DNA from: Neisseria sicca 4320
Lineage (GTDB): Bacteria; Pseudomonadota; Gammaproteobacteria; Burkholderiales; Neisseriaceae
DNA length: 64,000 bases
Assembly (NCBI RefSeq): GCF_000193735.1
Contig: NZ_AEPF01000108.1
Location: 1-64,000 of the forward strand
Reading direction: 5' to 3'
Positions 49,047 through 57,797 of this stretch are shown here, one piece after another. The notes under the pieces were generated by a model, which did not search any database, was not told where the DNA came from, and saw only the letters and a list, made by a program, of their open reading frames with translations. Numbering within the stretch: the stretch's first letter is position 1; each line of letters starts with the position of its first letter. The position numbers and the translations under genes are program-made.

Positions 49047-50453
49047 ATGAGCGCACAAACCCTCTACGACAAACTCTGGAACAGCCACGTCGTCCGCGAA
49101 GAAGAAGACGGCACTGTCCTGCTCTACATCGACCGCCATTTAGTGCACGAAGTCACCAGCCCGCAGGCATTTGAAGGTCTGAAAATAGCGGGGCGCAAGC
49201 TGTGGCGTATCGACAGCGTCGTCTCCACCGCCGACCACAACACCCCGACCGGCGATTGGGACAAAGGCATCCAAGACCCGATTTCCAAACTGCAAGTCGA
49301 TACTTTGGACAAAAATATCAAAGAGTTCGGCGCACTCGCCTACTTCCCGTTTATGGATAAAGGTCAGGGCATCGTTCATGTCATGGGACCGGAACAAGGC
49401 GCGACCCTGCCCGGCATGACCGTTGTCTGCGGCGACTCGCACACCTCTACCCACGGCGCGTTCGGCGCGCTGGCGCACGGTATCGGCACTTCCGAAGTCG
49501 AACACACCATGGCGACCCAGTGCATTACCGCGAAAAAATCCAAATCCATGCTGATTGCCGTTGAAGGTCGTCTGAAACCGGGCGTTACCGCCAAAGACGT
49601 CGCCCTCTACATCATCGGACAAATCGGCACTGCAGGCGGTACGGGCTACGCCATCGAGTTCGGCGGCGAAGCCATCCGCAGCCTTTCTATGGAAGGCCGC
49701 ATGACCCTGTGCAACATGGCGATTGAAGGCGGCGCGCGCTCCGGCATGGTTGCCGTCGATCAAACCACAATCGACTACGTCAAAGACAAACCCTTCGCAC
49801 CCAAAGGCGAAGCATGGGACAAAGCCGTCGAATACTGGCGCACTCTGGTTTCCGACGAAGGCGCGGTATTCGACAAAGAATACCGTTTCAAAGCCGAAGA
49901 CATCGAACCGCAAGTAACATGGGGCACATCGCCCGAAATGGTTTTGGACATTAGCGGCAAAGTACCGAATCCTGCCGAAGAAACCGATCCCGTCAAACGC
50001 AGCGGCATGGAACGCGCCCTCGAATATATGGGCTTGGAAGCCGGTACGCCGCTGAACGAAATCCCCGTCGATATCGTATTCATCGGCTCCTGCACCAACA
50101 GCCGCATCGAAGATTTGCGCGAAGCTGCCGCCGTCGCCAAAGGCCGTAAAAAAGCCGACAACGTACAGCGCGTGTTAATCGTTCCCGGCTCCGGCTTGGT
50201 CAAACGGCAGGCGGAACAGGAAGGTTTGGACAAAATCTTCATCGACGCCGGTTTCGAATGGCGCGAACCGGGCTGCTCAATGTGTCTCGCCATGAACGCC
50301 GACCGCCTCACTCCGGGTCAACGCTGCGCCTCCACTTCCAACCGCAACTTCGAAGGCCGCCAAGGCAACGGCGGGCGCACGCATCTAGTCAGCCCCGCTA
50401 TGGCTGCCGCCGCTGCGGTAAAGGGCAAATTTACCGACATCCGCGGCTTGTGA
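49047..50453 (+). CDS. leuC: 3-isopropylmalate dehydratase large subunit
   Basis: Iron-sulfur isomerase of leucine synthesis, 468 residues. Hallmarks: [36 protein letters not shown], and the cluster cysteines in [17 protein letters not shown] and [11 protein letters not shown]. The partner leuD lies about 550 bases downstream, separated by two small lipoprotein genes. An in-frame uptake sequence encodes EGRLKPG. Confidence 0.97.
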   Translation: MSAQTLYDKLWNSHVVREEEDGTVLLYIDRHLVHEVTSPQAFEGLKIAGRKLWRIDSVVSTADHNTPTGDWDKGIQDPISKLQVDTLDKNIKEFGALAYFPFMDKGQGIVHVMGPEQGATLPGMTVVCGDSHTSTHGAFGALAHGIGTSEVEHTMATQCITAKKSKSMLIAVEGRLKPGVTAKDVALYIIGQIGTAGGTGYAIEFGGEAIRSLSMEGRMTLCNMAIEGGARSGMVAVDQTTIDYVKDKPFAPKGEAWDKAVEYWRTLVSDEGAVFDKEYRFKAEDIEPQVTWGTSPEMVLDISGKVPNPAEETDPVKRSGMERALEYMGLEAGTPLNEIPVDIVFIGSCTNSRIEDLREAAAVAKGRKKADNVQRVLIVPGSGLVKRQAEQEGLDKIFIDAGFEWREPGCSMCLAMNADRLTPGQRCASTSNRNFEGRQGNGGRTHLVSPAMAAAAAVKGKFTDIRGL

Positions 50454-50569
50454 AATTGATTTAGTACTGTTTACATCTTAAGCATCAAAATTTCACATCA
50501 GTCGGCCTATTGCCTTTTATCCGGATGCAGCATATTATTAACAACGCAGCAAAACACACTGTACTTTTT

Positions 50570-50585
50570 GATTGATTGATTGATT
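50570..50585 (+). repeat. GATT tetranucleotide repeat, four units
   Basis: Four GATT units directly ahead of AATTTAGGAGCTTCAA and the first lipoprotein start at 50602. Tetranucleotide tracts can change length by slippage; here they would alter promoter or leader spacing, not reading frame. Confidence 0.6.
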
Positions 50586-50601
50586 AATTTAGGAGCTTCA
50601 A

Positions 50602-50739
50602 ATGAAAAAATTCGCACTTATTGCTTTGACCGCTATGACCCTGCTGTCGGCATGCAACACCGTTTCCGGTGTAGGTAAAGATGTCAGCGCCGCCGGATCC
50701 GCCGTCAGCGGTTCTGCCGAGTCTGTAAAAAGCTACTAA
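50602..50739 (+). CDS. Entericidin-like small lipoprotein, copy 1
   Basis: A 45-residue lipoprotein: MKKFALIALTAMTLLSAC with lipobox LSAC (Cys18), then a Gly/Ala/Ser-rich tail NTVSGVGKDVSAAGSAVSGS. It matches the entericidin A/B family, short cell-envelope lipoproteins with a toxin-antidote history in enterobacteria. The start follows AGGAGC. Copy 2 begins 32 bases after its stop. Confidence 0.9.
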   Translation: MKKFALIALTAMTLLSACNTVSGVGKDVSAAGSAVSGSAESVKSY

Positions 50740-50771
50740 TTGAACATTCACCACCCGTAAGGAACTATATT

Positions 50772-50909
50772 ATGAAAAAATTCGCACTTATTGCTTTGAC
50801 CGCAATGACCCTTTTGTCAGCATGCAACACTATTTCCGGTATGGGCAAAGATGTCAAAGCTGCCGGCACTGCCGTTAGTGATACCGCTGAAAAAGACAAA
50901 ACTTACTAA
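50772..50909 (+). CDS. Entericidin-like small lipoprotein, copy 2
   Basis: Same length (45 residues) and nearly the same signal peptide as copy 1, with the lipobox LSAC. The mature part differs: NTISGMGKDVKAAGTAVSDT, ending in AEKDKTY, so it is more charged. The start follows AAGGAAC. A terminator at 50930-50954 closes the pair before leuD. Confidence 0.9.
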   Translation: MKKFALIALTAMTLLSACNTISGMGKDVKAAGTAVSDTAEKDKTY

Positions 50910-50929
50910 ATTGTCTTGATTCAATCTCA

Positions 50930-50954
50930 AATGCCCCGTATGACGGGGCATTTT
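50930..50954 (+). terminator. Terminator after the entericidin pair
   Basis: Perfect 10-base stem AATGCCCCGT/ACGGGGCATT with a 3-base loop and TTTTG exit. Not an uptake sequence. Confidence 0.85.
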
Positions 50955-50997
50955 GTAATCTTCTTATAATCTTCCGACCAACAGAAAAGTACAGAAC

Positions 50998-51639
50998 ATG
51001 AAGCCTTTTACCAAAATCACCGCCATCGTCGCCCCGCTCGACCGCAGCAACGTCGATACCGACGCCATCATCCCCAAACAATTTTTAAAATCCATCAAAC
51101 GAAGTGGCTTCGGTCCCAACGCCTTTGACGAATGGCGTTACCTTGACCACGGCGAACCGGGTATGGACAACAGCAAACGTCCGCTGAACCCCGATTTCTC
51201 GCTGAACCGGCCGCGTTACCAAGGCGCACAAATCCTGTTGACGCGCAAAAACTTCGGCTGCGGCTCCTCGCGCGAACACGCCCCTTGGGCATTGGACGAC
51301 TACGGTTTTCGCGCCGTCATCGCCCCCAGCTTCGCCGACATCTTCTTCAACAACTGCTACAAAAACGGCCTCCTGCCCATCGTGTTGACTGAAGAACAAG
51401 TCGACCAGCTTTTCAAAGAAGTCGAAGCCAACGAAGGCTATCAGCTCTCCATCGACCTTGCCGAGCAAACCCTGACCACGCCGAGCGGCGAAACGTTCAA
51501 GTTCGACATTACCGAACACCGCAAACACTGCCTCTTAAACGGTTTGGATGAAATTGGCTTAACCCTGCAACATGCCGACGAAATCCGCAATTTCGAAGAA
51601 AAACGCCGCCAAAGCCAGCCTTGGCTGTTTAACGGTTGA
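50998..51639 (+). CDS. leuD: 3-isopropylmalate dehydratase small subunit
   Basis: Partner of LeuC, 213 residues. Hallmarks: [39 protein letters not shown] and [16 protein letters not shown]. It lies in the same direction as leuC and leuB, but has its own leader after the entericidin terminator. Confidence 0.97.
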   Translation: MKPFTKITAIVAPLDRSNVDTDAIIPKQFLKSIKRSGFGPNAFDEWRYLDHGEPGMDNSKRPLNPDFSLNRPRYQGAQILLTRKNFGCGSSREHAPWALDDYGFRAVIAPSFADIFFNNCYKNGLLPIVLTEEQVDQLFKEVEANEGYQLSIDLAEQTLTTPSGETFKFDITEHRKHCLLNGLDEIGLTLQHADEIRNFEEKRRQSQPWLFNG

Positions 51640-51647
51640 TAAACGAT

Positions 51648-51716
51648 CAGGTCGTCTGAAAATGAGCGTAGCTAGTTTCGCTAAAACGCAAAAACAGTTT
51701 TCAGACGACCTTTTTT
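51648..51716. terminator. Uptake-sequence hairpin after leuD
   Basis: AGGTCGTCTGAAAA and its inverse are separated by about 36 bases; the intervening sequence AAAATGAGCGTAGC...GC also allows partial pairing. T-run on exit. Confidence 0.65.
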
Positions 51717-51735
51717 TCGTCCCATCCTTCAAAAC

Positions 51736-52197
51736 ATGATTACCGACACCATCACCAACGCCGCCCGCTACGCCGCGCTGCACCCCGACTTCGCCGATGC
51801 CGTCCGCCTGCTGCAAACGCTGGATTTCGCCGCTCTGCCCGACGGACAAGTACCGTGTGAAAACCCAAACATCCGCCTCTTTATCGGCAGCGAACCAATG
51901 AGAAGCAAAGCCGATGCCAAGCCCGAAGCGCATTTGAAACACATCGACATCCAAGTCCCCATCAGCGGAGAGGAAACCTACGGCTGGATAGACAGAGGTC
52001 GTCTGAAAAACGGTTTCGGCTACGACGAAAAGCGCGACATCGAATTTTTCGACTGCGAACCGGAAACCTGGATCACGCTCCAACCGGGCGAGTTTGCCCT
52101 CTTCTTTCCCAACGATGCGCACGCCCCATTGGTGGGCGAAGAAAAGTCCATACGCAAAGCCGTCTTTAAAATCCGTATCGAAGCAGAACGTTACTGA
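51736..52197 (+). CDS. YhcH/YjgK/YiaL family protein
   Basis: A 153-residue cupin-fold protein of the DUF386 family (YhcH/NanQ, EbgC, YiaL). Typical stretches are [39 protein letters not shown] and [20 protein letters not shown], with the conserved histidines and glutamates. Relatives act in sialic acid or other sugar catabolism. No sugar genes are adjacent here. An in-frame uptake sequence encodes RGRLKN. Confidence 0.88.
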   Translation: MITDTITNAARYAALHPDFADAVRLLQTLDFAALPDGQVPCENPNIRLFIGSEPMRSKADAKPEAHLKHIDIQVPISGEETYGWIDRGRLKNGFGYDEKRDIEFFDCEPETWITLQPGEFALFFPNDAHAPLVGEEKSIRKAVFKIRIEAERY

Positions 52198-52339
52198 CTC
52201 CCTTCAATTCTTCGCAAATACTGTAAAACTCCATCGCGTTCCCGACGAATCCGCCAGCATGATTTCCACGCAGCTTTATCAATGCCGCAATGGTACAATC
52301 AGCCTCGTTCAAGCAAACCGACCTGCAAACAGACACAAA

Positions 52340-52401
52340 AGGTCGTCTGAAAACACCATTCTTAGAAATGGAAAACGCATCGCCGTTTTCAGACGACCTT
52401 C
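52340..52401. repeat. Inverted uptake-sequence pair upstream of leuB
   Basis: Two inverted uptake sequences about 30 bases apart, ending some 30 bases before leuB, so they may fold in its leader. Confidence 0.6.
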
Positions 52402-52431
52402 CCCTTTCCAAACCCTCATAAGGATTTTGCC

Positions 52432-53502
52432 ATGACCAAACATATCGCCATCCTCCGAGGCGACGGCATCGGTCCCGAAATCGTCGCCGAAACCGTCCGC
52501 GTACTCGACAAACTCATCGCCCAAGGCTTGGACGCCAGCTACGAATACGCCCCATTGGGCGGAGAAGCCTACGACGAATACGGCCATCCCTATCCCAAAT
52601 TCACGCAAAACCTCTGCCGCAAAGCCGATGCCGTCCTGCTCGGCGCGGTCGGCAGCCCGCAATACGACAATCTCGACCGCCCGCTGCGCCCCGAACGCGG
52701 CCTATTGGCAATCCGCAAAGACCTGAACCTGTTTGCCAACCTGCGCCCCGCCATCCTTTACCCCGAGCTTGCCAACGCCTCCACGCTCAAACCCGAAATC
52801 GTCGCAGGCCTCGACATCCTCATCGTGCGCGAACTCACCGGCGACATCTACTTCGGCGAACCGCGCGGCATCCGTGTTCTGGAAAACGGCGAACGCGAAG
52901 GCTACAACACCATGAAATACAGCGAAAGCGAAATCCGCCGCATCGCCCACGTCGCCTTCCAATCCGCCCAAAAACGCAGCAAAAAAGTCTGCTCCGTCGG
53001 CAAAGCCAACGTCTTGGAAACTACCGAACTGTGGCGCGAAATCTTTGAAGAAATCGGCAAACAATACCCCGACGTCGAACTCTCCCACATGTATGTGGAC
53101 AACGCCGCCATGCAGCTCGTGCGCGCGCCCAAACAATTCGACGTCATCGCCACCGGCAACATCTTCGGCGACATCCTCTCCGACGAAGCCTCCATGCTGA
53201 CCGGCTCCATCGGCATGCTGCCCTCCGCCTCGCTGGACGAAAACGGCAAAGGCCTGTATGAACCGTCGCACGGCTCCGCCCCCGACATCGCCGGACAAAA
53301 CAAAGCCAACCCGCTTGCCACCATCCTCTCCCTTGCCATGCTGCTGCGTTACAGCCTGAACGACAAAGCGCGCGCGCAACAAGTCGAAAGCGCCGTCCAA
53401 AAAGTGCTGCAGCAAGGCTTGCGCACCGGCGATATTTACGAAGAAGGCACGAAACTCGTTTCCTGCTCCGAAATGGGCGACGCCGTACTCGCCGCCTTGT
53501 AA
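52432..53502 (+). CDS. leuB: 3-isopropylmalate dehydrogenase
   Basis: NAD-dependent oxidative decarboxylase of leucine synthesis, 356 residues. Hallmarks: [34 protein letters not shown], the catalytic region [12 protein letters not shown], and the signature [20 protein letters not shown]. The ATG follows ATAAGGATTTTG, a good ribosome binding site. Confidence 0.97.
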   Translation: MTKHIAILRGDGIGPEIVAETVRVLDKLIAQGLDASYEYAPLGGEAYDEYGHPYPKFTQNLCRKADAVLLGAVGSPQYDNLDRPLRPERGLLAIRKDLNLFANLRPAILYPELANASTLKPEIVAGLDILIVRELTGDIYFGEPRGIRVLENGEREGYNTMKYSESEIRRIAHVAFQSAQKRSKKVCSVGKANVLETTELWREIFEEIGKQYPDVELSHMYVDNAAMQLVRAPKQFDVIATGNIFGDILSDEASMLTGSIGMLPSASLDENGKGLYEPSHGSAPDIAGQNKANPLATILSLAMLLRYSLNDKARAQQVESAVQKVLQQGLRTGDIYEEGTKLVSCSEMGDAVLAAL

Positions 53503-53714
53503 AAGGTCGTCTGAAAACGAGAGTACATTTTAAGTAAAATGCGCGGAAAACTCCGCGCATTTTTTCAGACGATTTTTATAGCTTTTTGAGGCCTAATCGC
53601 GGATGGTGCGGGACAGGTGATGGTCTTATTCACTCTTATGCCTTTACCTCCCTAACAACCTAAAAAAAGCAAAAAACAGTAAAAGGTCGTCTGAAACCCT
53701 TTTCAGACGACCTT
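53503..53714. repeat. Uptake sequences and hairpins between leuB and the DUF350 gene
   Basis: One uptake sequence follows leuB at about 53503-53516, then a hairpin ATGCGCGGAAAACTCCGCGCAT (53538-53559) running into TTTTTTCAGACG, a probable leuB terminator. A second inverted uptake-sequence pair lies at 53680-53714. No gene is seen in this stretch. Confidence 0.6.
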
Positions 53715-53773
53715 TACTATTGAAATATGGCATAATCAAAAGCATCAAAAATATCTGACAAGGAATCCCTATC

Positions 53774-54172
53774 GTGAGTATTTCCCTGCCCCAATACCTG
53801 CTTTACCTGCAATATATGCTTGCGGGTGTAGTGATGACTGCCGTTTTCGGCGCGGTGTATCTGCGGATTACGCCTGCGGAAGAGTTGCGGCTGATTAAAA
53901 ACGGCAACCTTGCCTGCGCCTTCTCGTTCGGCGGTGCGCTGGTCGGATTTTGTCTGACACTCGCGTCCAGCATTGCCCACAGCGTCAGTTTCGTCGATTT
54001 TATCCTGTGGGGTCTCGCCGCGGCGGTGATTCAAATTTTGGTGTATTTTGCCGCCACGATGATGATTAAAGGCGCAACGGAAGAACTTATCGGCAACAAT
54101 ATCGCAGTCGGCGCGCTGTTTGGCGCGGTGTCCGTGTCCATCGGCATCTTGAATGCCGCTTGTTTGACCTGA
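53774..54172 (+). CDS. DUF350 membrane protein
   Basis: A 132-residue protein with four predicted membrane segments: YMLAGVVMTAVFGAVYLRI, FSFGGALVGFCLTLASSIA, FVDFILWGLAAAVIQILVYF and NIAVGALFGAVSVSIGILNA. This is the DUF350 (YjfL-like) pattern of paired helices. The start is GTG, 8 bases after AAGGAA. It heads a same-strand series that runs through the SPFH, DUF4178, small peptide, speD and oxidoreductase genes, and such companies of genes recur in other bacteria. Role unknown. Confidence 0.82.
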   Translation: MSISLPQYLLYLQYMLAGVVMTAVFGAVYLRITPAEELRLIKNGNLACAFSFGGALVGFCLTLASSIAHSVSFVDFILWGLAAAVIQILVYFAATMMIKGATEELIGNNIAVGALFGAVSVSIGILNAACLT

Positions 54173-54258
54173 TTTATATAACCGGTTTACAAAATATACG
54201 GCTGGCCGCATTTCCGCCCCGCTCCGTGTTATCCCATTCTTCAAAATAAGGAACCGCA

Positions 54259-55281
54259 ATGTTCAACTTTATCAAGAAACAGTTTATCGACGTCATCCAA
54301 TGGCCGAATCCCGACGACAGCCTGCTGATGTGGCGTTTCCCGATTGCCGATGAGGAAATCCAAAACGGCGCGAGCCTGACCGTGCGCGAGGCGCAGATGG
54401 CGATGTTTGTCGACGAGGGTGTAACCGCCGACGTATTCGGACCGGGGCGTTACACGCTCAACACGCAAACGCTGCCGCTGCTGACCAATCTGAAAAACTG
54501 GGACAAGCTCTTTGAATCCCCGTTTAAATCCGACGTTTACTTTTTTAATGCCAAACAACAGCTTGCGCGGAAATGGGGCACGTCGCAACCCGTTACCGTG
54601 CGCGATGCCGAGTTCGGCGCGGTGCAGTTGCGCTCGTTCGGCATGTACGCCTACCGCATCAGCGATCCGGCAAAATTCTTCAAAGAAGTCAGCGGCGTAG
54701 CGGCAGAATACAGCGGCGCCGAGTTGGAAACCCAGTTGCGCAACATTGCTGTAACCCAGCTTGCGGCAGCGTTCGGCAGCTCAGGCATTCCGTTTTTGGA
54801 CATGGCGGCAAACCAAGTTTTGCTGTCGCAAAAAATCGGCGAACTGCTCGGCGCGGAATTTGCCAAACTCGGCTTGACGCTGGAAAACTTCACCGTCGAA
54901 AGCATCACTCTGCCTGCCGCCATCCAAGAAGCCTTGGATAAGAAAATTTCCATGGGCGTCATCGGCGACTTGGGACGCTACACCCAATACCAAACTGCCG
55001 AATCCATCCCGCTCGCCGCGCAAAACGAAGGCGGACTTGCTGGAATCGGCGCAGGCTTGGGCGTAGGTGCAGGCGTCGGTCAGGCAATGGCTGGCGCGAT
55101 GGCGGGCATGATGCAGCCAGCGGCTCAACCGGCAGCACAACCCGCGCAAAGCGTTCAGACGGCCTCCGAAGACCCGCAGGCAAAATTGGCGAAACTCAAA
55201 TCTTTGCTGGACGGCGGTTTGATTTCTCAAGAGGATTACGATAAAGCTAAAGCGGAAGTGTTGAAGCAGTTGATCGGCTGA
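54259..55281 (+). CDS. SPFH/YdjI-type protein with C-terminal SHOCT domain
   Basis: A 340-residue protein. The first 240 residues resemble the virion-core-like SPFH family (YdjI/YdfI relatives): QWPNPDDSLLMWRFPIADEE, MAMFVDEGVTADVFGPGRYT and QVLLSQKIGELLGAEFAKLG. A Gly/Ala/Pro-rich linker follows (about 255-295), then a SHOCT-type hairpin LAKLKSLLDGGLISQEDYDK near the end. SPFH proteins form membrane-associated oligomers. The start follows AATAAGGAACCGC. Part of the linker (QTAS) is read from an uptake-like sequence. Confidence 0.82.
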   Translation: MFNFIKKQFIDVIQWPNPDDSLLMWRFPIADEEIQNGASLTVREAQMAMFVDEGVTADVFGPGRYTLNTQTLPLLTNLKNWDKLFESPFKSDVYFFNAKQQLARKWGTSQPVTVRDAEFGAVQLRSFGMYAYRISDPAKFFKEVSGVAAEYSGAELETQLRNIAVTQLAAAFGSSGIPFLDMAANQVLLSQKIGELLGAEFAKLGLTLENFTVESITLPAAIQEALDKKISMGVIGDLGRYTQYQTAESIPLAAQNEGGLAGIGAGLGVGAGVGQAMAGAMAGMMQPAAQPAAQPAQSVQTASEDPQAKLAKLKSLLDGGLISQEDYDKAKAEVLKQLIG

Positions 55282-55289
55282 TATTAAGA

Positions 55290-55328
55290 AGGTCGTCTGA
55301 AAACAGATTGCGGGTTTTCAGACGGCCT
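55290..55328. terminator. Mixed-dialect uptake-sequence hairpin
   Basis: One arm is AGGTCGTCTGAAAA, the other TTTTCAGACGGCCT, so the stem carries one G-T mismatch. It may weaken read-through from the SPFH gene to the DUF4178 gene. Confidence 0.6.
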
Positions 55329-55353
55329 GTCGGTGGTTTTGAAAATTCGTTTT

Positions 55354-55460
55354 TATAGTGGATTAACTTTAAACCAGTACGGCGTTGCCTCGCCTTGCCG
55401 TACTATCTGTACTGTCTGCGGCTTCGTCGCCTTGTCCTGATTTAAATTTAATCCACTATA
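55354..55460. repeat. Correia repeat enclosed element, 107 bp, inside the cluster
   Basis: Same short form as the copy at 27657, TATAGTGGATTAACTTTAAA to TTAATCCACTATA. It is inserted between the SPFH and DUF4178 genes. Confidence 0.92.
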
Positions 55461-55474
55461 CATCAAAACTCAGT

Positions 55475-55582
55475 GTCGTCATTCCCGCGCAGGCGGGAAT
55501 CCATCGTCAAACTCAAGAAACCCTGATTTGAAACCGTTTCTGAATCTCAAAAATGGATTCCCGCCTGCGCGGGAATGACGAC
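55475..55582. repeat. NIME-type repeat unit bounded by dRS3
   Basis: Two 20-base dRS3 sequences, ATTCCCGCGCAGGCGGGAAT at 55481-55500 and its inverse at 55557-55576, flank about 56 bases. This is the neisserial intergenic mosaic element layout. dRS3 sites are known integration points for filamentous prophages in Neisseria; none is here. Confidence 0.88.
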
Positions 55583-55653
55583 ATGGTAGTTTTTATTCAA
55601 ATCCGCTTTTAAAAGGTCGTCTGAAACCTTCCTCTCCACTCGAAAAAGCAAAC

Positions 55654-57174
55654 ATGTCAAATACCCCCTTCTTTAAAACCGACTGCCCGAGCTGCGGCGC
55701 GCCTGTCGAAGCGCATTCCGCCTCAGCCGTTACGCTGGTGTGCGGCTACTGCAACAGCATGCTGGTGCGGCAGGATGACGGCATCGTCGATTCCGGCCGC
55801 GATTCCGCATTGCTGGAAGATTTCAGCCCGCTGCAAATCGGCACAGTCGGCACATTGCTTACGCAACACTTCACCCTGGTCGGGCGGCTTCAGGTGCAAT
55901 ACGACGACGGCGCATGGAACGAATGGTACGCGCTGTTTGACGACGGCAGGACGGGCTGGCTTTCTGAAGCAGGCGATTTGTATGTGATGACCATGCCCGT
56001 CGAAACCGACAACCTGCCGCGATTTGAGGATATTCGGGCAGGATTTAGCGAACTGACTTTCCAAAACAAACGCTATGTCGCCTCAGACGTGCGCCACATC
56101 AGCCTGAAACGCGCTGCCGCGCAGGGCGAGCTGCCGTTTGTTTTGGACGAAGACCGTCAGAATAAAGTTGCCGACTGGCGTTGCGAAGACCTTTTCATCA
56201 CGCTCGATTACAGCGGCGACACCCCCGAAACCTTCTTCGGACGCATGGTGAACTTGGATGATTTGAAGCTGGAAAACACCCGCAGCGAAGACGAAATCAA
56301 AGAAAGTGCAGGTCGTCTGAAAGGCAGCATCGCTTCAGAAAACTGTCCCAACTGCGGCTCGTCCGTCCACTGGGTCAGCGGCCTCACCTCCCATCTCAAC
56401 TGCCCAAGCTGCGGCAGCGAATTGGCAATCGGCAAAGACAAAGCCGAACTCATTACCGCCAACGCCATGCGCACCGCGCAGCAAAGCCTGTTTACCCTGC
56501 CCGTCGGCAAACAAGGCCGTCTGAAAAACCGCGAATTTTACGTTATGGGAGCGGTCAGATACGCCGAAACCGACGCACAGGAAACATTCGACAACCTGTT
56601 CAACGGCGCCGACCGCGTGCTCACGCCCGAAGGCCAATGGTCGGAATATCTGCTTTACAACCCGACGCAAGGTTTCCTGTGGCTGGTCGAATCAGATGAC
56701 GGCTGGAGCCTTTCCCAAACCCAGAACACATGGCCGCGCCTCGACCGAAACCGCCAACCGCAAGGCTGCAGCAAACTTTACGACTACGGCGGCAGGGTCG
56801 AAGTCGCGGCCGGCGCGTTCTACTGGCGCATCCGAAGGGGCGATTTGAACTATTACAGCGACTACCGCGACGGACAAAACCGCAAACTTTCTGCCGAATT
56901 GAACACGCACGAAATGGCATGGAGCAAAAGTGTGCCGGTTGATTACAGCGAAATTGCCGAGGCATTTAGCCTGAGCAGCCGCGCACCGCATTACACCGCA
57001 AAAATGGCGGCAGACGGTATTGATAAATCACTGAGAATCGTGATGACCGCCATCTTGGTTGTCGTCAACCTTCCCGCCCTTATGATGGACGGTAATTCTG
57101 CCGGCCCCTTCGTGATCATTATAGGAGCCTGGTTGCTGTGGACCTTAGGCAAAAATGACAGGGATGAGGATTAA
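55654..57174 (+). CDS. DUF4178 protein with two zinc ribbons and a membrane C terminus
   Basis: A 506-residue protein built as a tandem repeat. A zinc ribbon (CPSC at 11-14 and CGYC at 30-33) precedes a DUF4178 module (about 50-190), then a second ribbon (CPNCGSS near 230 and CPSCGSEL) precedes a second module (about 270-420). Shared stretches include W-EWY-LF/W-EYLLY and a tryptophan-rich GFLWLVESDDGWSL. Two hydrophobic segments close the protein (IVMTAILVVVNLPALMM and FVIIIGAWLLWTLG). The next gene starts 4 bases after its stop. Function unknown. Confidence 0.85.
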   Translation: MSNTPFFKTDCPSCGAPVEAHSASAVTLVCGYCNSMLVRQDDGIVDSGRDSALLEDFSPLQIGTVGTLLTQHFTLVGRLQVQYDDGAWNEWYALFDDGRTGWLSEAGDLYVMTMPVETDNLPRFEDIRAGFSELTFQNKRYVASDVRHISLKRAAAQGELPFVLDEDRQNKVADWRCEDLFITLDYSGDTPETFFGRMVNLDDLKLENTRSEDEIKESAGRLKGSIASENCPNCGSSVHWVSGLTSHLNCPSCGSELAIGKDKAELITANAMRTAQQSLFTLPVGKQGRLKNREFYVMGAVRYAETDAQETFDNLFNGADRVLTPEGQWSEYLLYNPTQGFLWLVESDDGWSLSQTQNTWPRLDRNRQPQGCSKLYDYGGRVEVAAGAFYWRIRRGDLNYYSDYRDGQNRKLSAELNTHEMAWSKSVPVDYSEIAEAFSLSSRAPHYTAKMAADGIDKSLRIVMTAILVVVNLPALMMDGNSAGPFVIIIGAWLLWTLGKNDRDED

Positions 57175-57177
57175 ACC

Positions 57178-57342
57178 ATGTCAAGAACTACATACATTAT
57201 TTTCAGCATTGTCATCATCGCCATTTCCATGATAATCAATTACGGTAGTTCCGATGTAACAGACGAATCCCGTATGCATCCGGGCGGCTATTACGGCGGC
57301 GGTTATTACGGCGGTAGCGGTTATTCCGGAGGTCATAAATGA
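57178..57342 (+). CDS. Gly/Tyr-rich single-span membrane peptide
   Basis: A 54-residue protein. One membrane segment (YIIFSIVIIAISMIINYG, about 6-23) is followed by a short polar part and a tail rich in glycine and tyrosine, GGYYGGGYYGGSGYSGGHK. It begins 3 bases after the DUF4178 stop and its last codons overlap the speD start by ATGA. The coupling on both sides argues that it is a working gene of this cluster. No family recognised. Confidence 0.8.
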   Translation: MSRTTYIIFSIVIIAISMIINYGSSDVTDESRMHPGGYYGGGYYGGSGYSGGHK

Positions 57343-57722
57343 CCCATATCCCCGGCAACCATGGTCTTTTGGATTTATACGGCTGTGATGAAGCTGTCTT
57401 GAAAGATGAAGGTCGTCTGAAAACCGTCCTCAAAACCGCCGCCCAAGCCGCAGAAGCCACCATCCTCGCCGAGCGTTTCCACACCTTTGGCGGGGCAGGC
57501 GGCATAACCGGCGTGTTACTGCTCGCCGAATCCCACATCAGCATCCACACTTGGCCGGAACACCGCTTCGCCGCCATAGACGCATTCATCTGCGGCAGCA
57601 TGAAGTTGGAAAGGGTGAAGGAAATATTGTGCAGGAAATTGGCGGTGGAACGAGCGGTTTGGACGGTAGCGCAACGTGGCGAAGGAATATTGGACGATAC
57701 GCAGCCGCCAGTAGAACAATAA
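57339..57722 (+). CDS. speD: S-adenosylmethionine decarboxylase proenzyme
   Basis: Makes decarboxylated SAM, the aminopropyl donor for spermidine. The 127-residue proenzyme is of the short prokaryotic (SpeH, class 1B) type. Self-cleavage is expected before serine in LLAESHISIHTWPEH, giving the pyruvoyl group; the nearby FICGS contains the conserved cysteine, and the HTFGGAGGITGVL region is typical. No spermidine synthase gene (speE) is in the window, so the product's user is not clear. An in-frame uptake sequence encodes EGRLK. Confidence 0.93.
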   Translation: MTHIPGNHGLLDLYGCDEAVLKDEGRLKTVLKTAAQAAEATILAERFHTFGGAGGITGVLLLAESHISIHTWPEHRFAAIDAFICGSMKLERVKEILCRKLAVERAVWTVAQRGEGILDDTQPPVEQ

Positions 57723-57730
57723 AACCTGTA

Positions 57731-57770
57731 AAGGTCGTCTGAAACCGTCTTGATGTTTCAGACGACCTGT
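57731..57770. terminator. Inverted uptake-sequence hairpin between speD and the oxidoreductase
   Basis: Inverted pair 12 bases apart, ending 28 bases before the next start codon. It lacks a long T-run, so it may attenuate rather than stop transcription. Confidence 0.6.
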
Positions 57771-57797
57771 CAGAACCCTAAACCGACATTCAACCTC

